Assembly (NCBI GenBank): GCA_020080175.1
Contig: JAGHQL010000233.1
Span: 1 to 32,022, forward strand
Direction of reading: 5' to 3'
From: Glutinoglossum americanum
Taxonomy: Eukaryota > Ascomycota > Geoglossomycetes > Geoglossales > Geoglossaceae
Length of the DNA stretch: 32,022 nt
Shown here: piece by piece, positions 21,035 to 31,349 of the stretch
Layout: every line of letters begins with the position of its first letter
How positions within the stretch are numbered: the stretch's first letter is position 1
Program-made: the position numbers and the translations under genes
Notes under the pieces: model-generated
The model's database searches: none
What the model was told of the DNA's origin: nothing
What the model saw: the letters and a program-made list of their open reading frames with translations, nothing else

Positions 21035-22717
21035 ATGAAGAGGGCTGCAGCTGCCAGCTCTTCGGTCTGTATCCGCTCTTTATCTCCACTGCCGTTGCGA
21101 AGGACATCCTCGTCAACCCCCCGATCCACACTTGCCGAATCTCAACCTACGCGTAGAGACGGCGATGGCGATGGCGATGGGAATCGGGATCCGTCAGGTG
21201 TTGCGCAGGAAGAGCAGGTGAAGGTGTCGGTAGAGCAGGGAGCGATGTCTCGCCGGTTGACCGAGATGGCCGAACAATCATTAGAGGATAATCCAAGAAG
21301 GGCACACAAGACCGCTGAAGAAGCGGGATTCTCGGACGAGTTGAAGCGGCAGCTCGAAGAGCGACTCTTAGATTCAAAATTTAGGGAAGATAATGTCGCT
21401 GCGTTTACGCAAGCTGATTTGCCGGTAAGCTCTCGAGGCAAACGCATAATTTCTACATATCGCCACGCTCAATGGCAATTCAAAGAGTCTGGGAGTTTCC
21501 GTGCGGATATATGAGCTAACCAACGTCTGCCTCAGGCCAGCGCCGGCAGAGCCACCAGGGATATAGCAGCCGCACAACCCTGGACTGGCACCGAGCAAGA
21601 CCAAGATTCCGTACTGCGAATGCTGGTCGACGCCCACAAGCCCTTCAAAGGCAATCGGTCTACAGACCCCCGTCGAGCAATTGAGGTCAAGGTGGGAAGA
21701 AAAAGGCCGTCGTCCGGCCAGCGTCTCGTAGATGCCCGAGATAGGTCATCAACATACTCATTATCGAAAGATGATAATCTTTCCGAACAAGAGAGAGCCC
21801 AGATAAAACAAGAGCTGAAAGATCGATTCCTGCCCGGTGCCCGCCCAATGCCAGCCTCACTACAAGGTTTAGCATCACTAGCCAATGAAAAGATTGAGGA
21901 TGCCATTTCTAGGGGTCAATTCAAAGACCTTCCGCGCGGGAAACCGCTAGAGAGAGACTACAACGCTAGCAGTCCTTTCCTCAACACCACCGAATATTTC
22001 ATGAACAAGATTATCCAGAAGCAAGATATTGTTCCCCCGTGGATAGAGAAGCAGCAGGAACTAACGCGAGCAGTCGAGGTATTTAGAGGCCGGCTGAAGA
22101 ACGACTGGAAGAGACACGCTGCCAGGGTCATTTCAAGTAAAGGTGGCACTCTACAGGAGCAGATCAAGACTGCCGAGAAGTATGCAGCTGCCGAGAGACA
22201 AGCGGCTACCAGCCAGCCTCCAATCCCCCGATTGAAAAGGGGGAGCATCGAGTCCCTAGCTACCTCCGAGTTGGAAGAACCCGGCAATACTAATCCCTCA
22301 CCCTCTGAATTACTATCTCCTTCGTCACCTCCCGCCCCCATACCCTTCCGCGACCCAACCTGGGAGCAAACCGAAAGGTCCTACCACACTCTCGCCATCC
22401 ACAACCTCAACAACCTTGCTCGCACCTACAACCTCCTAGCCCCTACCCTCGCTAAAAAACCCTATTTCTCCCTCGACCGCGAGCTCCGCTCCTGCTTCGC
22501 CGAGACCGCACCACAGCTCGCGGATGAGATCCGCGAGCGCGCGAGGAGTCCACTAAAGCCTACGGCGAGTGGTGATGGCGGTGGCGGAGTAGTGGGGAGC
22601 CTTGCTGCTTTTGGCGCGGGGGAAACAAGGGAGTCGGCGAGGGTCTATGAGAGTCAGAGACCTCACTATGGGTTTAAGGAGTTGGTGAGGGATTGGTGGA
22701 GGGGCCAGGGGGGTTAG
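21035..22717 (+). CDS. DUF1992 / DNAJC28-type mitochondrial protein, two exons
   Basis: Exons 21035-21424 and 21536-22717; the intron of 111 nt has donor GTAAGC and branch GAGCTAACC; 523 residues. The N-terminus (MKRAAAASSSVCIRSLSPLP and on to RRTSSSTPRST) is basic and Ser-rich without acids, a likely mitochondrial presequence. Residues of about 241-335 carry the DUF1992 (DNAJC28 conserved) domain: LANEKIEDAISRGQFKDLPR, GKPLERDYN, and VPPWIEKQQEL, followed by a helical region with RLKNDWKRHA. No J-domain (HPD) is present, as in other fungal members I know, so it should not be called a co-chaperone on this evidence. A Ser/Pro-rich linker follows, and a conserved-looking C-terminal block (SYHTLAIHNLNNLARTYNLL). 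The molecular function of the family is not established. It diverges from the formin gene. Confidence 0.85.
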
Positions 22718-23519
22718 ATCGTCCACTATTTTTCCTTTGGGCTTGTTTCCTGCCGCCTTGTCCTCGTCTCCATTTTCTCTCCGAGAGCCTAAATTGTCAT
22801 CACTCCCCCGTCTAAGCCCCATCGCCAGCTTCGGATCGGCCACCTCCCGAAACAACACTACCGTTCACCCATTTCTCTCCAACCTCGCAATAGAGAGGGA
22901 GAGGGTATGGGAATACAAAATAGAGTTGAAATGAAGGATGATCTGATCTTCTTTCCTGGCTTTTTGTGCATTGACATCAGTCTAGGATCGAGGATTTAGA
23001 ACTTTGAGGTTGCGGGGAAATACAAATGAAATAAAGGAAATAAATAGTTAAGATTAAAAAAGAAATTTGTGTTTTCAAAAATCGAAGGGAAACGTTAGCA
23101 TAACGCACAACGCGCAAACCAGTCCCCACAGGGAACCTAGTTAAGCCGCGACCCACTTCCATCCAATCCCAAACAACCTAATACTAATCCCGATCCCCAA
23201 TCCCAGTTCCCCCAAACACACAACCCCGGATCACATCCCTCCGCGCACAAACACACCCAAACCCTCCCCCAAAAAAAAGAAAAAGCCTCCCGGGTTCCTT
23301 AGCTCCCGAAACAGCCACACCTAAACCGACCATCCGCCAACGAAGAATCAAAACAATAAAGAAGCTCCACCCCAAAATTCCAAATAGCGCGAAGACGAGA
23401 GAGAAAACGCAATACGGGATATATTTATATATATACACGTACGTACACACGCAACATCTCCAGCCAAACGCCAAGCCCCCTCTCATGTATCGCCCGCAAC
23501 AACAACAACCCCCAAACGA

Positions 23520-23552
23520 AAAGTAAATAAGTAAATAAATAAATAAATAATA
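23520..23552. repeat. AAAT/GTAAATAA microsatellite
   Basis: Runs of GTAAATAA then AAATAAATAAAT; simple tandem repeat in the gap before the secreted-protein gene. Confidence 0.85.
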
Positions 23553-23603
23553 AGCTGGGGTGTGTAGGGGTGCACACACCTCCCCCCCCCGCCTCCTATT
23601 ACG

Positions 23604-23626
23604 GACGTACGTATGTAATGTACGTC
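23604..23626. promoter_or_regulatory. Inverted repeat GACGTAC / GTACGTC
   Basis: Perfect 7-bp arms (23604-23610 and 23620-23626) around a 9-bp spacer. More ACGTAC copies lie nearby (about 23439 and 23695). The position is about 520 bp upstream of the secreted-protein ATG. It could be a binding site; no factor is implied. Confidence 0.3.
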
Positions 23627-24034
23627 ATGGTTATGGTTTACGGGTAAGGGTCCGTTTCGGACATCGGCATGGTGGTATACGCTGTTATGTATATGTACGT
23701 ATCTTCTAAAACGAAGGGAGGGTGTAAGTGAGTAGGTAGGTAGGTGAGCGTAGGTTTGAGGGAGGTTTTTTGGCTTTTTTTTTCTTTTTCTTTTTCTTTA
23801 CTTCTAAACTGCCTGGATGCGTGTGGGGTTGGTGGAAAGGGGTCTCGGGAGGTAGGATACCCGGAGGGGGGGGGGAGTATTTGAAGAAGGGTGTGGGATC
23901 CGGAAATTTGTTTGGAAGGCTATTTTTTTTTCCCTTGGTTCTTAGGTCTTGACTTCCTTTTTAGTCTCGAGTTATTCTTGGAGAGAAGAAAGAGAGAGCT
24001 GTTAGTTGAGTTTGTTTATCGGATTTGTCTTGAA

Positions 24035-24042
24035 TATATAAG
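24035..24042 (+). promoter_or_regulatory. TATA box of the secreted-protein gene
   Basis: TATATAAG, 107 nt before the ATG at 24149, a normal distance for an ascomycete TATA element. It follows a long pyrimidine-rich stretch. Confidence 0.5.
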
Positions 24043-24148
24043 CAAGGGAAGCGTTCGTTATTTTGCGCGTATAGGGTCAGAAGGATTCTCCTTTTGGAAC
24101 GGAATATTTTGTATACCATCACAACCACCACTGCTATCACCACCAGCC

Positions 24149-25265
24149 ATGCGTCTTCAAATACCTACACTCCTTACCCTCCTGACCACCGCCGTCCCCC
24201 TAACTCTCGCTCAATCCCGCCCTAACGACACCACAATCTGCGACTTCTATACCACCGCCCTCCTCAAGGATAACACCGCCGCAAATCAACTTAAACTCCT
24301 CACCCTTATTGTCAATACTGTCGTCATTGGTAATTATACAACCCCCAACGTCGGTATCGCCGTGCCCGGGATCCTGGCCCCGGGGAAGTTCAATGGGACG
24401 GAGGTGAATCTCGCTCCATTTTTCGACGGCGCATTATTTTCCACGAATGATGGAAAGAGTGAAGGGAGTGCGGTGAACTTCCTGGATGGAGGGGGAGCGA
24501 AGCCATTGATGGAGAACAAGGCGGCAGATGATGATAAGAAAGACTCGAGGCAGTAGTATGTTATTGTCCAGTTGCGGTCCTTGGATTTTCTTTTAGCTAA
24601 CGTTCTTCCTTCAGCAATCTCCTCACACATCTATATGAGTTCTTCGGATCTCTTTTGGGGTGCTCCCAGCAGGGGATGGACGATTATCCGGCCTACAATG
24701 GCGTGGCCAGCATGTACGAGGTCCACAAGTGAGTAGGCCCTCTCCTGTTTATGTTGCAGCCGCCCCCTATCCTCAAAAAATAAGAAACAAGCTAACGTGG
24801 CTGCCGAAAACCCACAGGTTCATGAATCTTGACGCCTTCCAAATTGGCTATTTCATCCAGCAAGTTGCTCTATCCGCCGCTTCCTTTGGCGTTGCCAAGG
24901 AGGACCTTGAAGTCGTCGGCGCGGCCTTGGACAAGCTCTTCAACAAGCGCTGCAGCCCCGCGACTGTCGTCATCCCATCGGCGGGTCCGCAATTGGAATC
25001 CATGTGTATCGCGTCATCATGTCCGCTCGACCCGATGGCTGCGTGTGGTCTGTACGATAAAGAGGGGACCGGTACTCCACCAAAGGTGGCGAATGCTTCA
25101 TTGGCAGGTAATACCTCTTCAACGGCCAGCGCTAGCGCGACTGGTACCGCTTCAGCAACAGCATCGAAGCCGACGACGACGACGCCTACAGGTGGTGCAG
25201 CAGTTGAGAGGGTTGGCAGCTTTGCTGCCGTCGCCGGTGCTGTCCTTTTGGCATTCGCATTGTAG
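24149..25265 (+). CDS. Conserved fungal secreted protein with GPI-anchor signal, function unknown
   Basis: Exons 24149-24555, 24615-24728 and 24818-25265; introns of 59 and 89 nt with CTAAC branch sites; 322 residues. The signal peptide is about residues 1-21 (MRLQIPTLLTLLTTAVPLTL, cleavage near AQS). The mature part begins with TICDFYTTALL. It contains LLTLIVNTVVIGNYTTPNVG, VNFLDGGGAKPL, YNLLTHLYEFFGSLLGCSQQ across the first junction, and SMYEVHKFMNLDAFQIGYFI across the second. Six cysteines suit three disulfides, and several N-x-S/T sites are present. A Ser/Thr/Ala-rich stalk (about 255-300) is followed by a hydrophobic tail (VAGAVLLAFAL), the usual GPI-attachment layout, so it probably sits in the cell wall or plasma membrane. 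I recall similar proteins across fungi, without a known activity. A TATA box lies at 24035. Confidence 0.88.
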
Positions 25266-27021
25266 GAGCGGAGAAGGTAGAGGAATGTATATCTAGCTTT
25301 TTGGCGACGAAATGAGAGTGGAGAAGGGAAATTGGCCTAATTGCTCATACTCTCCATGGTGTAGTTAACACGTGGAGCTTAGTGAGAAGCTGTGACCTCG
25401 CCTGTTGGGAATAAACGCCCATTCTGATCTTTTGAGGGTTATTTCTGCATGGCTTATTAGTTGTCAATGGCCCTGCTAGTTGCTAAATTGGGTCATTAAT
25501 GGTCCTCCAGTCCTTTGTTGGGTAATCATTCCTTGTCTGTTGAGGTTCGAGTCCAGGCTCCTCTGCAAGGATGGGCGGGTTTATTCCGCGACATCGCAAA
25601 CTCCCCCAACCCTGCACCTTCCGCATTCCGGTTTCCTCCGCACCTGAGCTGGTTAGAGGTGCTTATAAAGAAGCTCTCTCTTCTCTGTATGGACCAAGTC
25701 TAATCTATACCCTCAAACTCACCGTCGGGGTGGTTCCTGCACATATAGAGGATATTAAGACATTGCTTTCTGGGATCTATTTACAGGCTAGAGCCATGGG
25801 CTGATTTGTCCGGGTGGGTGGCGATATGAAGTTGCGGAGATGTGATGATGTAGTGATACGGTGTGCAATCGACGCGATGGTGGAAGTGAAGGCGGCGGCT
25901 ACAGAGAAATAATTGGACACCGGGCAGTTGAGAACAGGATGTTTTGTGACTGCTCGCTTGACCATTCATGAGACTTGGAGGAACGTAAGAGAAAGTCCAT
26001 CGCATGGATGGGTTCTTGTTTGGCTGTCGGGGTCAAGTTAGCGAGTGAAATGTTGCGAGGAATGCAAGTTTGGTAGCGATGCAACAGCATTGGGAAAGAT
26101 TCCTCTTTGGCACGCCGAACATACACATGTGATGTTTCTTCGTCTCGCACTGTCCGTGGTGTTCTGTTATTATGGTGTCGCCGTTTGTCCGAGGTAGAAA
26201 GCCTTGCCCGTTTCTGGTTGTTTCCCATTTTTCGCTGCAGAGAAACTCCGAACAATCATCCTGGCTGCCATGCCGACCCAAGGATCAGGAGGCAGGGGTA
26301 AAATATCCAGAAAGTCGCCTCTCTTTTCCTGCTCCCGTTCCATTTCTGCCTAGCCCAATTACCTATAACCCAGTCAGTGGTTTCATGAAAATCATCGCGT
26401 GATGAAAAAAAAAAAAAAAGTTTATATTTGGAAGGGCAAAACCCAACGGAATGACAATCAAAGTATTCTAGAAAAGCAGGCGGAAAAGTACCTTTCCGTT
26501 CCCAGGATCAAAGATTCGCCGGCTACAGGGAGCGTGTTGCAAGCCAGCAGCTGTTTTCAGAGAGGAATGCGCAAAAAGTATTGGTACCTAACTTTAACAA
26601 TCCACTCCGAGAACGGCGCTTGCTGCTTCAGTTTTCCTGTTGCCTTCAACCCGTGTTGCTCCGAAAGGGCCGGCGGATGGGAAGGATAGAGGATGAGACC
26701 GTTCTCCGGATGCTGTGCAACGTCTGTTGGTGCCTGTGCGCGGAAAGAGATGTCTGGGGATTAGCGCCTCGGCTTCCCTGTTCCCTGCGTGCCATCCAAA
26801 AAGCATCTACAATGATCTAGAGACAAATGCGATAGCGTGATAATGTGCTAGCTGTTGGCCCCCGTCGTCATCGGGGCGTCTTTTCGCCAACCGCCAAATC
26901 AGACGCCCTCACTCTAAGGTCCCCAGGACAAGCTTCCCCGGGTAGAGGCTAGTTTCTGTCAGAGAATGTCGTACTTTGTAAACTCTGCCTGCTCTACTTA
27001 AATGTCCGGAGCTCCTCCCAC
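25266..27021. other. Intergenic gap, promoter of the CTF1-type regulator
   Basis: AATAAA at 25410-25415 may be the polyadenylation signal of the secreted-protein gene. Two cores of the FarA/FarB/CTF1 type occur: CCGAGG at 26189-26194 and CCTCGG at 26767-26772. There is an A-run at about 26404-26419, and an inverted CCCCG...CGGGG near 26862-26878. Minus-strand open frames at 25899-26281 show no recognised motif. No gene is supported here. Confidence 0.5.
26767..26772. promoter_or_regulatory. CCTCGG core upstream of the CTF1-type gene
   Basis: Hexamer matching the core reported for the Aspergillus FarA/FarB and Fusarium CTF1 regulators, 369 bp before the ATG at 27141. A single hexamer is weak evidence by itself; it is of interest because the downstream gene encodes that family. 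Confidence 0.3.
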
Positions 27022-27144
27022 ATGCACATGCCGCTTAACCCAATTGCTGCTCTGAGCTCTTACCTCTTTATTGTCCCCTTTTGCATGTACCTTCAAAGTT
27101 TTCTGATTTTTTCAATCACAAAGGCAAAAATAATATCGGTATGA
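27022..27144 (+). other. Upstream open reading frame overlapping the regulator start
   Basis: ATG at 27022 (in-frame ATGs also at 27028 and 27085) opens 40 codons ending at TGA 27142-27144. That stop overlaps the main start ATG (27141-27143) as ATGA. The peptide is hydrophobic. It would affect translation only if transcription starts upstream of 27085. Confidence 0.45.
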
Positions 27145-30114
27145 CAGACTCTTCAGCCTCGGATACCCAGGAATTGTCGCAGAAGCGAACTTCCTCAGTG
27201 GCGGGATTCAACAACAATAATAACAACGTTAACCGGCCCGTCAAGAGACGAGCATCCAAGGCTTGCCAATGCTGCCGGGCACGAAAGGTTCGCTGCAACG
27301 TCGTCGAGCACGGTGCGCCGTGTACCAATTGTAGGCTGGACGAGGTGGAATGCATCGTGACGGAGAGCAAGCGCCGAAAGTAAGTCCAAGACAAAACGAA
27401 TATAAAGGAGTTGGGAGCGAAGCCTTAATGACTCTCTCCTTTTTTCCTAGAAAATTTTGGGGAGCGAAACTGGACGCATTGAGAAAATCTCCACAGGAAA
27501 GCAATGTGGACGCAACAAAAAGTGTGAATAGTGACATTTCACATGGTCATTCACACGAAGAACAGCAACACGGGCTCTCGCCGGTCTCAACCTCGCGATT
27601 ATCTCTGGATGGCGGGATATCTGATAGGGAACAAGATGAGCACGTGCCACATCTAATTTGTACGTGAGGGATTTTTCCATTCGAAAAAACTTCTTTTTTT
27701 CTTTTTTTTCTTCTTTACACTCCTATCTGCAAAGCTTACTGACGGTTTTGGCTTAAATAGATCGAACCCAAGGCCAGCATTATGGCTTCAAGGACAACAG
27801 CCGACAAGCTTCCTTGGCCGCACCAATCCGTGGGGCCCTCCCAGTGTTTCCCGCCCACTCGCCAACCCTATCCTTTAATGGCTCGATTCTCCCTTCTCGC
27901 TACCTTTCAAAACTCAGTTGCGATGGACCTACCCTGCCAGACTATATCAAACCGCTTCCTGTGCGGATAGCACCTGACGATGTCGAGTACCTGGCCAAGA
28001 AGGGGGCCCTCACAGTCCCCGAAGTAGGTCTGCGAAATGAGCTGCTGCGGAGCTACCTCGAGTACGTGCATCCGTACATGCCCCTATTGGAGCTACACAA
28101 CTTTCTCAACATCGTCGAGCGCGGGAACGGCAGCACTGGGAAACTTAGCCTTCTGCTCTTTCAGGCAGTGATGTTTGCTGGAACCGCATTTGTTGACATG
28201 AAACATTTGGGGGATGCTGGCTATACTTCGCGGAAAGCAGCACGGAAGGCTTTTTTTCAGAAGACTAGGGTTAGAATGAACCAATTTTTCGCAGTTTTCG
28301 AAAAGCTGCGGTTGCTAACGCTCGAGATTTAGCTTCTTTATGACTTTGACTATGAACATGACAGGATCGCACTCGTCCAGGCCCTCCTACTCATGACGTA
28401 CTGGTATGAAACTCCAGACGACCAAAAAGACACATGGCACTGGATGGGCGTCGCCATATCCTTATCGCACACGATCGGGCTCCACAGGAACCCCGGGAAG
28501 TCCAAGATGGATCACAAGAGACAGCGGTTGTGGAAGCGGATATGGTGGTCGTGTTTTATGCGGGATCGCTTGGTGGCTCTGGGGATGCGGAGACCCACCC
28601 GGATAAAGAGCGAGGACTACGACGTGCCTATACTCACCCTGGACGATTTCGAGATCTCCTCCCTGAATCCGAACATCACATGCATCTCGGCGGATTGCCT
28701 CCTCGCAAGGGATCCAGCAAGGCAGCGGGAGCTGGCCATTATGTGTATCGAGAAGGCGAAGCTTTGCGTCTGCATCAGTCACGTATTGTCCGCTCAATAT
28801 TCGGTCCTCAACAACAACCAAGGTGCCGTGACCGCTGAGGGAAACACGACGACAACGATGATGCTGCTTCCCCGGAAACTTGGCGCGGAGACGTGTGAGG
28901 TCCGATCGTGCGACGATCAGCTGAGCAAATGGATCGAAGAACTGCCAGAAGAGGCGGCCTACCAAACGCCAGTTCCTGGTGCCGTGGACGACGTTCTCAC
29001 CGTCCACCGCGCTCTACTTCATATGGTCTATTACACCACGCTGAGCGCACTCCATAGACCACAGGTGCTTCCTTCTGCGCCAGCCGCTTGGCCAGCTCGG
29101 AACAACGGTGCGGAGCTGCACGAGATTTCGCGGAACAAAGTTCGGCGCGCGGCGGCAGAAATCACCCGGATCGGCAAGGAGCTTCGAGAGCTGGATCTCG
29201 TCAAGTACCTCCCCACGACTGGGGTTACCGTACTGCTCCCGGCCATCATCATCCACCTACTGGATATTAAGTCCCTTGACGAGAAGGTCCGCAACGAGAG
29301 CCTCCTAGGTTTCAGCCTCTGCATGCAGGTCATCCACCGCCTACGTGAGAACTACGCTGCCGCAGACTACGCTACACATTTCCTCGAGGCGGCGATCCGA
29401 AAGGCAAACATTCAGGTTGTCACATCGTCCGAGGCCAACGGCCATGGGAGTGGGAGCAACCGCCGCTACCACCACCTCCAACAAGCACCGAAGAGACCGG
29501 CGGATATCGGGGGCCTGTTGGACATGGGAAGGAGGATCGACATCAGCGGAGCGAACCTGGACTTCACCAACGCGCTGACCCCACCGCCGGACCAGGGTCA
29601 CAGCGGCGTCCACGTTGCGCCGTCCAACGCGTCGACCGACGAACTCATAGCGGCGAAGTTGGAGGCTTTTGTGGCGTCCACGCCGCCAGACTCCGAACCT
29701 CAAGACGGCAACGCCAGCAACAACAGCAACGACGCCACCACCGTCTCCGTCTCGGCGACCAACATCCACGAGCTCGGTCTCCCCGCCCCGAATTCTCCTC
29801 TGTTCGGGCGGCACCACCACCACAGCCACCACCACCACCACCATCACCATCACCACCAGCAGCAGCAGCCGTCGTTCGACCAGCACGAAACCCTCGACTC
29901 CTTCCTCCACATCCCCTCCTCGTACCCCGACCCGTTCTTCGGGCACTACGACGACGGCGCGCCCATCAGCATGCACGGCGAGAGCAGCGGTTTCACCCTG
30001 GACATGGACTGGATGAACGATAACGCGGCGGACGGTTCCTCGATGAGTTTTCTGGACCCGGCGCAGGCGGATTTCGACATGGACGATGTGATTGCGCAGG
30101 GGTTGACGGGATGA
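27141..30114 (+). CDS. Zn2Cys6 transcription factor, cutinase transcription factor 1 / FarA-FarB type
   Basis: Exons 27141-27379, 27451-27659, 27761-28269 and 28333-30114; introns 71, 101 and 63 nt; 912 residues. The zinc cluster is residues 42-71, with Cys 42, 45, 52, 61, 64 and 71, in the context KRRASKACQCCRARKVRC and PCTNCRLDEVECIV. That is the highly conserved block of CTF1alpha/beta and FarA/FarB, which activate cutinase and fatty-acid utilisation genes through CCTCGG. The fungal-specific middle homology region spans about 210-540 (RNELLRSYLEYVHPYMPLLE; LLMTYWYETPDDQKDTWHWM; RLWKRIWWSCFMRDRLVALG). The third intron is validated by TRLLYDFDYEHDR across the junction. A His/Gln run lies at about 812-835 and an acidic C-terminus ends FDMDDVIAQGLTG. 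The start is the first ATG giving the family N-terminus; the upstream frame at 27022-27144 overlaps it. Whether it is the FarA or FarB type I cannot decide. Confidence 0.92.
29811..29872 (+). repeat. CAC/CAT and CAG repeats encoding a His/Gln run
   Basis: Nearly uninterrupted His codons followed by CAG codons, inside the last exon of the regulator. Mixed CAC/CAT codons indicate some age or selection against a pure repeat. Confidence 0.85.
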
Positions 30115-30146
30115 AAGGGGGGGGGTTTTTTTTTCTTTTCTGGAAA

Positions 30147-30187
30147 GGGGGTTGGGTTGGGTTGGGCTGGGCTGGGCTGGGTTGGGT
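30147..30187 (+). repeat. GGGTT/GGGCT array, likely G-quadruplex
   Basis: Seven GGG runs separated by two-base loops (TT or CT), starting 33 bases after the regulator stop. The short loops predict a stable quadruplex in the non-template strand and thus in the 3' untranslated RNA. Confidence 0.65.
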
Positions 30188-30768
30188 TAGAGGTTTAAAT
30201 TGTATTTCTTTTCTATTAGAAAGGGGGATTCATTGCTTCCTCCCCCCCCCCCTTTTCCGATCTGTGATGGATGTGCGCGTGTGGTTTGGGGGGGAGGGGA
30301 GGATGTGGCGTTTGGGGGGTTTTTTTTTCTCTTCCTTTTCATCATCAACTTCTTCACGACGGGAGCGGGGGAGGCGGGGCCCTTTTTCTCTCTTCCTCCC
30401 CGAAAATGAATGTACATATCTAAAACGAGAAAACGGTTTTTTTTCTTTCTGGAAATCAGAACTTTTTTTTCGTATAACCGTCCCAAAAACCCTTTTTTTC
30501 GTTTGGATAAAATATAAAATAAAATAAAATATAGAATATAGAGATAAAAAAAACCCGACGTCCCGGGTCCCAGGGGGAGGGGGAGGGGTTAGGTGGCGAT
30601 GACGGTGACTTTTCCTTCCCTTACGTTATCAACCCCGAACCCCCCCCTCCCCCCATGTACCGTACGTACGCGTACCCGGTGTAGATGCTGGGTTTTTTTT
30701 TCTCTTCTTAGCCAGGTGGAGAGAGAGAGAGAGGTGGATGGGTTTGATGGAGGAGGAGGAGGAGGATG

Positions 30769-30791
30769 CCGAGGTCTCCTCGGTGCCGAGG
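30769..30791. promoter_or_regulatory. Triplet of CCTCGG-type cores
   Basis: CCGAGG at 30769-30774, CCTCGG at 30778-30783 and CCGAGG at 30786-30791. The last two form a palindrome with a 2-bp spacer. It lies 655 bp after the CTF1/FarB-type gene and 559 bp before the ATG at 31350. Confidence 0.45.
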
Positions 30792-30917
30792 TGGGTGGCA
30801 GTTGGTTGGTTGGTTGGTTGGGCGGGAGACAGGGGAGGTGCGTTTCGGGTTCATTGGGCTGGGTTCGTGTGGACTGGTATGGGATGGGGTGGGGATGTGT
30901 GTACTTGGTTTGCTGGA

Positions 30918-30938
30918 TTTTTATTTATTTATTTATTT
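30918..30938. repeat. TTTA microsatellite
   Basis: ATTTATTTATTTATTT simple repeat in the gap before the DUF2011-type gene. Confidence 0.8.
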
Positions 30939-31349
30939 TTCTTTCTTCCCTGTCGTGTGCTTGGTGGGTGGTGGCTATGGGTGGAGGTGGACGTGCCGGT
31001 GGGGTTTGCGTTGTCGGTGGTGTTTTGTCGATGCTTGGGGGGTAACGGTGGTTTCTCCCTTGGGATGGGGGGAGTGACGATGATGGTATTAAGGGTATAG
31101 GACCGGTAGGGCGTTGTGGGTTCGTTCTGCTGCCGTGCTGTCAAACGCGGAGATTTCTTTTGGTAGGCGGTGCGTCCCATGTCTTCGCGCGTCGATGGTT
31201 GGTTTATGTGACGCTCTGCCCCAAACCAGGTCGGTGCGCACTGACACCCACACGTTCAATCTCGGTGGTGCCGGCGGGCGCGTCTCGCTTGGCCCATTCA
31301 AGGGTTTTTGAACTTCGACCTTAAAACCTCCGCGCCAATTGCGAGCGAG

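Larger units (their letters stand above)
22718..24148. other. Intergenic gap with simple repeats and secreted-protein promoter
   Basis: The 3' flank of the DUF1992 gene is followed by an A/C-rich stretch (23180-23500), an AAAT microsatellite at about 23520-23552, a C-run at 23582-23590, GTAGGTAGGTAG at about 23740, a pyrimidine tract at about 23775-23800 and a G9 run at about 23866-23876. Several ACGTAC elements occur at 23430-23700. Open frames here are low-complexity and unsupported. Confidence 0.55.
30115..31349. other. Intergenic gap, G-rich
   Basis: Plus-strand G/T-rich stretch between the regulator and the DUF2011-type gene. It contains G-runs able to form quadruplexes (30147-30187, about 30288-30320, 30565-30590), T-runs, a C10 run near 30241, a GAGA run at 30720-30732, a TTGG repeat near 30804-30820 and a TTTA repeat at 30918-30938. 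Open frames here are products of the low complexity. The triplet of CCTCGG-type cores is at 30769-30791. Confidence 0.6.

Noticed and set aside
25544-25554. GGTTCGAGTCC, a tRNA B-box match
   Set aside because: The flanking bases do not form a T-arm stem (TGAGG against CCAGG), and no matching A-box or acceptor stem is seen upstream. Treated as chance.
25899-26281. Minus-strand open frames of 82-118 codons
   Set aside because: Composition is unremarkable, with no conserved-looking block, no start context and no intron that extends them.
30147-30187. True interstitial telomere
   Set aside because: The unit is GGGTT/GGGCT and not TTAGGG, and it lies in a gene's 3' flank among other G-rich simple repeats.
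30593-31100. Several overlapping Gly/Trp-rich open frames of 100-150 codons
   Set aside because: They arise from G/T-rich low-complexity DNA in all three frames at once, with no conserved motif.
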